The notes under the pieces were generated by a model. It saw only the letters and a program-made list of their open reading frames with translations. It made no database searches and had not been told where the DNA came from. A DNA stretch of 5,945 nucleotides, from assembly GCA_947374505.1 (NCBI GenBank), contig CANCCE010000174.1, positions 1-5,945 of the forward strand, given 5' to 3'. Of this stretch, positions 1 to 5,481 are shown piece by piece; the stretch's first letter is position 1, and every line of letters starts with the position of its first letter. The position numbers and the translations under genes were made by a program. The DNA is from Comamonadaceae bacterium (lineage in GTDB: Bacteria > Pseudomonadota > Gammaproteobacteria > Burkholderiales > Burkholderiaceae_C).

Positions 1-699
1 GTCAACGGTATTCACGCCGTGCCGCCTGAGTTTTTGAAGGCGCAATTGCAGGCGGTGATTGAAGATATCGGCGTCGATGCCGTGAAGATCGGCATGCTGC
101 ATTCACCCGAGATTGTGAAGGTCGTGGCTTGGGCGATTCGCCACTACCATCTGCAGAACGTGGTGCTGGACCCGGTGATGGTCGCCACCAGTGGCGACCG
201 TTTGATTGAGCATGAAACCGTTCAGGTGTTGCAGCAAGAGCTTTTTCCGCTGGTGTCTGTGATCACGCCAAACCTTGACGAGGCAGCTTTGCTGTTGGGT
301 CAGCCGATTGAGCATGCTGACCAGCTGGAGCAAGCCGCCAGCGATTTGCAGGCGATGGGTGCGCGCGCTGTGTTGCTCAAGGGCGGCCACTTGCAGGGCC
401 AGGCCGTGGTGGATGTGTTGGCCGAAGCGGGCCAGCCTTGGCTGCACCTGCGCTCCGAACGCATCGCCAGTAAAAACGTGCATGGCACGGGCTGCACTTT
501 GTCGTCTGCCATCGCCGCGCACCTCGCGCTGGGCCTGCCGCTGCGAGATGCTGTAGAGCAGGCGCGGGTTTATATTTTGGCCGCTATCGCTGCCGGTGCG
601 GCGGTTGAAACCGGCTCAGGCCATGGTCCCTTGAACCATGGTTTTGCGCCTGTGCCGCTTCACTTCATCACCAAGCCGCCGTCCACCACCAGCACCTGA
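1..699 (+). CDS. thiD: Hydroxymethylpyrimidine/phosphomethylpyrimidine kinase ThiD (5'-truncated by window edge)
   Basis: ThiD phosphorylates 4-amino-5-hydroxymethyl-2-methylpyrimidine (HMP) and then HMP-P, giving HMP-PP for cytosolic thiamine phosphate synthesis. The frame is open to base 1 and gives 232 codons before a TGA at 697-699. Against the family's usual 260-270 residues, roughly the first 50 (start codon and N-terminal substrate loop) are missing. Ribokinase-fold landmarks follow the order seen in E. coli ThiD: VPPEF, KIGML (85-99), VVLDPVM, SGD, ITPN, LLKGGH (about 373-390) and the C-terminal anion-hole/catalytic motif HGTGCTLS (481-504). The usual GHGP-NH ending is at about 619-639. 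A GTG at position 19 is internal, because VNGIHA just before it also matches family sequence. The tail after GHGPLNHG is unusual: its last 12 codons run antisense through the end of the convergent SDR gene. It is transcribed opposite to the transporter operon, so no shared function is implied. Family assignment is firm. Confidence 0.95.
   Translation, partial: VNGIHAVPPEFLKAQLQAVIEDIGVDAVKIGMLHSPEIVKVVAWAIRHYHLQNVVLDPVMVATSGDRLIEHETVQVLQQELFPLVSVITPNLDEAALLLGQPIEHADQLEQAASDLQAMGARAVLLKGGHLQGQAVVDVLAEAGQPWLHLRSERIASKNVHGTGCTLSSAIAAHLALGLPLRDAVEQARVYILAAIAAGAAVETGSGHGPLNHGFAPVPLHFITKPPSTTST
180..199. repeat. 20-bp near-perfect palindrome within thiD
   Basis: GGTCGCCAC (180-188) and GTGGCGACC (191-199) are exact inverted arms around a 2-base centre (CA). 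It encodes MVATSGD, a conserved ThiD stretch, so protein constraint may account for much of it. No binding-site function is known from the sequence. Confidence 0.5.
621..641. repeat. 7-bp inverted repeat (possible hairpin) just past the SDR stop, inside thiD
   Basis: CCATGGT (621-627) and ACCATGG (635-641) are perfect inverted arms around a 7-base loop. On the plus strand four T follow (642-645). On the minus strand the hairpin begins 18 bases after the SDR stop but has no U-tract. A smaller inverted repeat, CGGTT-GA-AACCG, is next to it at 602-613. It could end or protect the 3' end of the operon transcript. The arms also fall out of the ThiD codons CAT-GGT used twice (HG...HG), so chance is a real alternative. 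A terminator function is weakly supported. Confidence 0.4.
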
Positions 700-1442
700 C
701 CGGTCATGAAGCGGCTCCAGTCGGAGGCCAAGAACAAGACCGGTCCGGTGACATCTTCAGGCGTTCCAATTCGGCCTAGCGGCGTTTGCGCCACGATCGC
801 GTCTTTGACCGTTTCCCGCGTCAACCGGCTTGAATCTGTGGGTATCACCAGCCCAGGCGCGACACAGTTCACGCGAATGCCCAGCGGCCCCAGATCCGTC
901 GCCAGATGTCGGCTAAAGCCCACCAAGGCTGACTTGGCTGTGGCGTAGTCGTTGTAGGCGACAGTGGGGCGCTCCACCAAGTCGCTGACCATGTTGATGA
1001 TGCTGCCTTGCGTGCGCTGCCTAAAGTGCGGCAGAACCGCTTGGCAAACGTTATAGGCGGCATGCACCGAGCCGTCGAATTGCGTCTGAAAGGCATCCCA
1101 AGGCAGCTCCCAAAAGCGCTGCCGGTGCTCGGGGTCAAAGGTATACGGGCTGAAGGCGTTGTTGACGACCACATCAATGCGCCCAGTCTCCAGCAGCGCC
1201 TGCGCCACCATCGCCGTCACCGCCTGCGGCATGCGCACATCGGCCTGCAAGGCCATGGCGTCGCCACCCAGTTGCTGGCAGGCTTGCACCACCTCGTCAG
1301 CGGCAGCAGCGTTTTGCAGGTAGTTGACCAAGACCATGGCGCCTTCGCGTGCAAAGGCCTTGGCAATGGCCGCGCCAATACCGCGGCTGGCACCTGTGAC
1401 CAAGACAACTTTGCCTTTGAAGGGGCGATGGTTGGTGATCAT
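660..1442 (-). CDS. SDR-family oxidoreductase (FabG-like 3-oxoacyl-ACP reductase subgroup)
   Basis: This is a classical short-chain dehydrogenase/reductase of 260 residues, an NAD(P)(H)-dependent cytosolic carbonyl/alcohol oxidoreductase. The nucleotide-binding motif TGASRGIG is at residues 16-23, NNA at 94-96, the catalytic serine is S153 (NMVSD) and the YxxxK pair is Y166/K170. VNCVAPG follows at 191-197, and the protein ends in the usual TGQ...VDGG. The Ser-Tyr spacing of 13 is normal. Instead of NNAG it has NNAF followed by a longer loop (FDPEHRQRFWELPWDAFQ). From memory this resembles the subgroup often annotated as a FabG-like 3-ketoacyl-ACP reductase with NNAL...FD. The ATG at 1442-1440 shares ATGA with the stop of the substrate-binding protein gene and has AGGT five bases upstream. 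It is the last gene of the operon and overlaps thiD by 40 bp tail to tail. The true substrate is unknown; reducing an aldehyde made by the LuxC homologue upstream is an inference. Confidence 0.92.
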   Translation of the reverse strand: MITNHRPFKGKVVLVTGASRGIGAAIAKAFAREGAMVLVNYLQNAAAADEVVQACQQLGGDAMALQADVRMPQAVTAMVAQALLETGRIDVVVNNAFSPYTFDPEHRQRFWELPWDAFQTQFDGSVHAAYNVCQAVLPHFRQRTQGSIINMVSDLVERPTVAYNDYATAKSALVGFSRHLATDLGPLGIRVNCVAPGLVIPTDSSRLTRETVKDAIVAQTPLGRIGTPEDVTGPVLFLASDWSRFMTGQVLVVDGGLVMK

Positions 1443-2461
1443 TTTTTACCTGGCAGCAAGTCTTGACTGACGACGTCAGAGATTTTGATGTCGCGCTGAA
1501 TCACGCCAAACGCTTTGTAGGCTTGAGCGCCTTTTTGCAGTGCCAGCATGTCAAAAGAACCGAGTCCATTTTTTTGCGTGTTGACCGACACACTGGACAG
1601 ATTACGCAGCTTGATGACCTCTGTATTGATCGCCGGATCCTTGCCGTCAATGGCGTATTTGACAGCCAGTTTGGCGGCTTCTTCAGGCGAGCGAATCATC
1701 CAGTCCGCGCTGTCGCGATAGGCTAAAAGAAAGCGCTTGAGCACTTCTTTTTTCTGTTGGTAGGTTTCTTCACGAACCACAAAAAAGTCGCTGGAAATGT
1801 TCAGGTGATTTTTGACTTCCATCACATTGACGTCGCCCAAGCCGCGTTGTTTGCCGACCAGCAAGCCGGTGTCTGTGGCGGCTGTGGCATCGACTTGGCC
1901 TTGCATCAGGGGTGCGAAGTTCAACAAGCCTGTCACCACCACGGTGACGTCGGACTCGCTCAAACCGGCCTCGTGCAAAAGCACCTGCAGGTTTTGTCGG
2001 GTGCCGCTGGACAGGCTGTAAACACCAATGCGTTTGCCTTTGAGGTCAGCCGGTTTGTTGATGTTGGCTGACTTGAGGGACACCACGTTGAAGACGTTTT
2101 GCGGATAGATGTCATAGATGGCGCGCAGTTTTTCACCTTTGTCCAAGGCCGCGAAAAATGAACCCGGGTCGGTGAACGCTAGATCGGCTTGGCCGCTGAG
2201 GATGTTGCGCAAAGCGTCACCGCCCCCTGCGCCCGGCACGTAGCCAAGTTCAATGCCGCGCGCTTTGAAAAAGCCCTTGTCTTCTTCGACCAGCAAGTTA
2301 GTGATTTCGGTGATGGGTTTGCTCCAGCCGGCCACCACCATTTTGTCGAGCCGCGCGGGCGTTTGCGCCAGACTGGTGGTGGGCGCGCTGATTGCGAGCA
2401 CGCTCAACGTCACAGCGAGCAGGGCTGTTTGTTTTTTAAATTGGGCTGTCCAGTTTTTCAT
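1439..2461 (-). CDS. ABC transporter periplasmic substrate-binding protein, NMT1/THI5-like (SsuA/TauA class)
   Basis: This 340-residue solute-binding protein would capture a small organic substrate in the periplasm and deliver it to the permease encoded just upstream. Residues 1-32 form a Sec signal peptide: basic KNWTAQFKK, a hydrophobic stretch at about 12-27, and likely cleavage after SLA (A32/Q33). There is no lipobox cysteine, so it should be soluble and periplasmic. The mature part begins MVVAGWSKPITEITNLLVEEDKGFF, continues with the glycine-rich segment GAGGGDALRNILSGQADLAF and later has DLKGKRIGV. This is the usual pattern of NMT1/THI5-like and alkanesulfonate/taurine/nitrate binding proteins. 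The ligand cannot be read from sequence; known relatives bind sulfonates, taurine, nitrate, aromatic acids, thiamine pyrimidine precursors and riboflavin. The ATG at 2461-2459 overlaps the permease stop in ATGA. The Shine-Dalgarno is weak (AAGAAAG about 8 bases upstream), so translation probably relies on coupling. Its gene follows the permease and ATPase, whereas binding-protein genes often come first. Confidence 0.93.
   Translation of the reverse strand: MKNWTAQFKKQTALLAVTLSVLAISAPTTSLAQTPARLDKMVVAGWSKPITEITNLLVEEDKGFFKARGIELGYVPGAGGGDALRNILSGQADLAFTDPGSFFAALDKGEKLRAIYDIYPQNVFNVVSLKSANINKPADLKGKRIGVYSLSSGTRQNLQVLLHEAGLSESDVTVVVTGLLNFAPLMQGQVDATAATDTGLLVGKQRGLGDVNVMEVKNHLNISSDFFVVREETYQQKKEVLKRFLLAYRDSADWMIRSPEEAAKLAVKYAIDGKDPAINTEVIKLRNLSSVSVNTQKNGLGSFDMLALQKGAQAYKAFGVIQRDIKISDVVSQDLLPGKK
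1448..1451 (-). promoter_or_regulatory. Ribosome binding site of the SDR gene
   Basis: AGGT on the minus strand lies five bases before the ATG at 1442. It sits inside the last codons of the binding-protein gene and supports the ATGA-overlapping start. Confidence 0.6.
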
Positions 2462-3228
2462 TTTTCAACTTTCTTTTGAGAATCAAGAGGCTGCTGGAGC
2501 AGGCGTCGCTCCAACCATTCGGCAAACTTGTAAAAGACCAGACCCAGCACTGTGATCAGCACCAGCACCGCAAACATCAGGGGTGTGTCCATCGATCCTT
2601 GCGCGGCAATGATCAGCGCACCCAGCCCTTTGCTGGCACCAATGAACTCCGCCACCACCGCACCAACCCAGGCCAACACCACGGCAACGCGCACCCCGGC
2701 CATGATGCTTGGCAAGCCAGCTCGAACCTTCAGCCGCCACAGGGTTTGCCATCGGCTGGCCCGCAACATGCGAAATAATTCCAGCCGTTGTGGGTCAACG
2801 TGTTGCAGGCTGGTGGCGGTGTTTTCCAGCAAGGGGAAAAAACAAATCAAGGCGGTCATGACCACGATGGGCAAGGTGCCAAAGCCAAACCAGACGATGA
2901 ACAGCGGAGCTAGCGCGAGCTTAGGAACGACCTGGCTGATCACCACGTAGGGCATCAAGATGCCGCGCAAGCGAGTCGACTCGCCCAACGCCATGCCGCC
3001 CACAAAACCAACGCTGCCACCGAGCAGCAGCCCCAGCACCACGGCGCGGGTGGAGCTGAGAATGTGCGGCCACAGGTAGCCGCTGGCCAAGCCTTGCCAA
3101 AGCGATCGCGCGACCACACTGGGTGCGGGGAGCACCAAGGCGGATGGTTGGGCTATGCGCACCCACGTCTCCCACAGGCAGATGAAACCGACACCCATCA
3201 AAATCGTCACCCGGTGCCCGCGGCGCAT
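2458..3228 (-). CDS. ABC transporter permease (SsuC/TauC-like, BPD_transp_1)
   Basis: This is an inner-membrane permease of 256 residues, the channel subunit of the importer formed with the adjacent ATPase and binding protein. About six hydrophobic segments are visible, near residues 6-24, 62-82, 90-112, 117-135, 176-196 and 216-236. The cytoplasmic EAA-type coupling loop is at about 146-182 (VDPQRLELFRMLRASRW then GLPSIMAGVR), with the expected glycine followed by LP. EFIGASKGLG at 194-203 is typical of SsuC/TauC relatives. An in-frame ATG at 3342 would give a longer protein, but those 38 codons lie wholly inside the ATPase gene and look like frame-shadow sequence. The ATG at 3228-3226 fits better: it overlaps the ATPase stop by one base (TGATG) and has GGATGGGA seven bases upstream. 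A GTG one codon earlier (3231) is a possible alternative. The stop overlaps the next gene's ATG. The substrate is unknown. Confidence 0.92.
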   Translation of the reverse strand: MRRGHRVTILMGVGFICLWETWVRIAQPSALVLPAPSVVARSLWQGLASGYLWPHILSSTRAVVLGLLLGGSVGFVGGMALGESTRLRGILMPYVVISQVVPKLALAPLFIVWFGFGTLPIVVMTALICFFPLLENTATSLQHVDPQRLELFRMLRASRWQTLWRLKVRAGLPSIMAGVRVAVVLAWVGAVVAEFIGASKGLGALIIAAQGSMDTPLMFAVLVLITVLGLVFYKFAEWLERRLLQQPLDSQKKVEK

Positions 3229-3998
3229 CACAATTTCCCATCCATGGCTTGACGCAACTCGGCGCAACAGGCATTGAAGTCGGTCGTGTAGCGCAGAGCA
3301 GGCTGGCGCGGGTGTGGCAAGTGAATGGCCAGTTGATGGCATATCGTGCCTGCATGCATGACGCTGACGTGATTTGCCAGATAGACCGCTTCAGCAATGT
3401 CATGCGTGATGAACAAAACAGACGTGCCCTGGCTTTGGCAAAGCGCCAGCAAGTCTTGTTGCAACTCACTGCGGGTGATGGCGTCTAGCGATGCAAAAGG
3501 CTCGTCCATGAACAACATCGGCGGCGCTGTGATCAAGGCTCTGGCGATAGCGACTCTGCTTTGCTGCCCACCCGAGAGCTGTTGTGGATAGCGCGAATGC
3601 AGGCCGTTCAGACCAAGTTGATCGAGCAACTCATTCGCTTTGTCATGCTGGGCAGCTTGAACTTTGCCATGCAAAGTGATCGGCAACAAGACGTTGTCCC
3701 GCACCGTGAGCCACTCCAGCAGGGTTGGCGTCTGCAAAACAAACCCCATGTCAGGGTTAGGACCTGTCACCGGTTCTTCTTGCAACGTTACAGCGCCCGC
3801 CTGCGGTTGTAGCAAACCTGCGGCGAGCTTGAGCAAGGTCGTCTTGCCGCAACCACTGCGACCAATCAGGCAATGAAAATCGCCCGGGGCGATGTGCAGA
3901 CTGAGGCTGTGCACGACATCTTTATCGACATCTAGATCAGCATTGCTCCGGCCCGGATAGGCATAGCGAACAGCATTGAGATCGAGAAAGCGCTTCAT
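3228..3998 (-). CDS. ABC transporter ATP-binding protein (SsuB/TauB-like)
   Basis: This 256-residue ATPase should power the importer from the cytosolic face of the inner membrane. All nucleotide-binding landmarks are intact: Walker A GRSGCGKTT (residues 46-54), Q-loop glutamine Q89 in FVLQTPTLLEWLTV, ABC signature LSGGQ (141-145), Walker B LFMDEP (162-167), D-loop SLD (170-172) and switch histidine H199 in ITHD. The order and the PTLLEWLTVRDNV segment are typical of the taurine/sulfonate/nitrate importer ATPases. The ORF could be extended upstream to 4094, but those 32 codons lie inside the acyl-CoA reductase gene and do not look like ABC sequence. The start MKRFLDLNAV at 3998-3996 is preferred. 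It follows the previous stop by one base (TGA-C-ATG) and has no strong Shine-Dalgarno, so termination-reinitiation is likely. A slightly longer insert than usual (SNADLDVDKDV, about 18-28) precedes the first core strand. Confidence 0.95.
   Translation of the reverse strand: MKRFLDLNAVRYAYPGRSNADLDVDKDVVHSLSLHIAPGDFHCLIGRSGCGKTTLLKLAAGLLQPQAGAVTLQEEPVTGPNPDMGFVLQTPTLLEWLTVRDNVLLPITLHGKVQAAQHDKANELLDQLGLNGLHSRYPQQLSGGQQSRVAIARALITAPPMLFMDEPFASLDAITRSELQQDLLALCQSQGTSVLFITHDIAEAVYLANHVSVMHAGTICHQLAIHLPHPRQPALRYTTDFNACCAELRQAMDGKL
3236..3243 (-). promoter_or_regulatory. Ribosome binding site of the permease gene
   Basis: The purine-rich GGATGGGA, in the last codons of the ATPase gene, is seven bases before the ATG at 3228 and four before the GTG at 3231. 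The spacing favours the ATG and argues against the far upstream ATG at 3342. Confidence 0.55.
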
Positions 3999-3999
3999 G

Positions 4000-5481
4000 T
4001 CACAGCTCGTAGCCTGTATAGCGTTCAGCCGCCAGTTCAGCAGACTGGTCGATGTCAACCATGCGCACCAAATCCAGCAAGCTGAAGCGGCCATCGTGGT
4101 GCCAACCGGCTTCAGGTGAGGTCATCGCGCCCAAGGCGCAGATGCGGGTGACGCCGGCTTGTCCCAGAGCGTCGCCCAGCGCTAGCAGTTCTTCAGGGGC
4201 AGCTGCCAAGCCAACCGTTTGCAGGTAGGCGCGTTGCGGCTCAATCAGCGGGATCACGTCTTGCAGTGCGTCCACCGCGACCACCAGCACGCAGCGATTC
4301 AGCGGGCCGGGCAGCAGTGGCTGCGGTGCATCGGCGTAGACGACAGTGAAGGCTTGTGTCGCATCACCCAGCACGCGGTGGCCAGCGTCCCTGAGGCTCT
4401 CAAATTCGTGACGTTCCCGCCAGCCAGCGACGCTGGCTGCTTCTTCTAGTGTTAAGGTGCGGCGTGTAAATTTGGCAGTCAACGCTGCCAGCTCGCTGGC
4501 CAAGAATTGTGCAAATTCGAGGGGCTGAACTGGCCCACCACGCTGCACATAAAACACATGCGGGGAATAACAACCTTGCTGGTCCCAGCGCGCAACGTCC
4601 AGCGCTGCTGCGCGCGCAGTGGCTTGCCCCCGCATGACTGACAGGGCAGTGTTCGAAACCATGCCAAAACTGAGCTTGTGGCCGTGCGGCAAGAAACGCG
4701 TGGTCACCGGTATCCGGTCTTGCATGGCGCGCAGTGCCGTGTTGCCGCCATAGGCCAGCACCACGTCGGCCTCAGCAAAGACGCAGCGCTCAAGGTCCGG
4801 GTCGCCGCCTTGCCACCAGACCACGGCGAAGCAGTCGGCCCAGCGCGGCTCGACCTCGACCAGCAGCCGTGCAAATAGGCTGGCAAAAATAGGCTCTGCG
4901 CTGGAGATTTTGCCGATGGCGCCGGCCTTGACCAGCAGGCCGGAAACGAAACTCCACAGGGGCAGGGCAGGCACATTGCCGGCCCAGACATGCACCAGCA
5001 ACTCGGGGCCGATGGCTTTGCTCCAGCCACCTTTGGCGCGGGCTTGGAATTCGTCGAGCAGTTTGGGGTTGGCAAAGTCTTCCGCGACAAAACGTTGCAG
5101 TTGCAGCGCTCGAAAGGTTTGCAGATAGTTGTTCAAACCCAGTCGCACCATGGCGGTGTCAAAGCCGGTGGCGCGCGGCAACAGGCGCTCCATCGCTTGG
5201 CGGTAAGGGTCGTCGGCGTTCAGCAAGCGCGCGATGGCGGTGTCGATGGTACGGATGATGTCCGAGACCGGCCATGACTTCAAATGCGCCCGGCTGGCCT
5301 GGCGAATGCGGTTGGAGAGGATCTTGTATTGGTCGGTGCTGAGCTCCGGCACCTCTATTGTCAGTGCATCGTTGGGCGTTCCCAAATGAAGTCTTTTCCA
5401 GCGAACTTCATCGTTCCGCAAGCCGGGCAAGTAACCGGCTTTGAAGACTTCGAGGTCGGCATTATGGTCGGTCGTGTTCAC
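4000..5481 (-). CDS. LuxC-family acyl-CoA reductase (fatty-acyl/acyl-protein reductase)
   Basis: LuxC-family enzymes take an acyl group from acyl-CoA or from acylated LuxE onto an active-site cysteine and reduce it with NADPH to the aldehyde. The protein is 493 residues, close to the size of luminescence LuxC. Recognisable elements are WAGNVP at 166-171, GKISSAEPIFA (190-200) in the aldehyde-dehydrogenase-like Rossmann region, YGGNTALRAM (244-253), FGMVSNTA (272-279), and DQQGCYSPHV (300-309). C304 in the last is the expected acyl-accepting nucleophile (codon 4572-4570). GRFSLLDLVRMVDID lies near the C-terminus. The start is GTG at 5481-5479, overlapping the synthetase stop in GTGA; no good Shine-Dalgarno is seen, which suggests coupling. 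The upstream neighbour is a LuxE homologue, its natural partner. No luciferase genes are visible, so a role in bioluminescence should not be assumed. The acyl substrate is unknown and could be non-fatty. Confidence 0.9.
   Translation of the reverse strand: MNTTDHNADLEVFKAGYLPGLRNDEVRWKRLHLGTPNDALTIEVPELSTDQYKILSNRIRQASRAHLKSWPVSDIIRTIDTAIARLLNADDPYRQAMERLLPRATGFDTAMVRLGLNNYLQTFRALQLQRFVAEDFANPKLLDEFQARAKGGWSKAIGPELLVHVWAGNVPALPLWSFVSGLLVKAGAIGKISSAEPIFASLFARLLVEVEPRWADCFAVVWWQGGDPDLERCVFAEADVVLAYGGNTALRAMQDRIPVTTRFLPHGHKLSFGMVSNTALSVMRGQATARAAALDVARWDQQGCYSPHVFYVQRGGPVQPLEFAQFLASELAALTAKFTRRTLTLEEAASVAGWRERHEFESLRDAGHRVLGDATQAFTVVYADAPQPLLPGPLNRCVLVVAVDALQDVIPLIEPQRAYLQTVGLAAAPEELLALGDALGQAGVTRICALGAMTSPEAGWHHDGRFSLLDLVRMVDIDQSAELAAERYTGYEL
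4421..4439. repeat. 19-bp palindrome within the acyl-CoA reductase gene
   Basis: CAGCCAGCG (4421-4429) and CGCTGGCTG (4431-4439) are exact inverted arms around a single A. It encodes part of AASVAGW of the LuxC-family protein. It may be a chance product of GC-rich alanine/glycine codons. Confidence 0.5.

Noticed and set aside
103..522. 139-codon minus-strand ORF inside thiD
   Set aside because: Antisense to conserved ThiD motifs, with a His/Gln-rich low-information translation.
1008..1466. 152-codon plus-strand ORF antisense to the SDR gene
   Set aside because: It is a frame shadow of a gene with intact SDR motifs; its translation shows no recognisable domain and no ribosome binding site.
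3229..3342. Extended N-terminus of the permease from the ATG at 3342
   Set aside because: It would overlap the ATPase gene by over 110 bases; the ATG at 3228 has a better ribosome binding site and junction.
2921..3469. 182-codon minus-strand ORF across the permease/ATPase junction
   Set aside because: It lies out of frame over two well-supported ABC genes; its Arg/Ala/Cys-rich composition is typical of a shadow frame.
3999..4094. Extended N-terminus of the ABC ATPase from position 4094
   Set aside because: These codons are a shadow of the LuxC-family C-terminus and do not resemble ABC sequence; MKRFLDLNAV is a normal family start.
4608..4619. 12-bp palindrome CTGCGCGCGCAG
   Set aside because: Alternating GC in alanine/arginine codons; short and expected by chance in GC-rich coding DNA.
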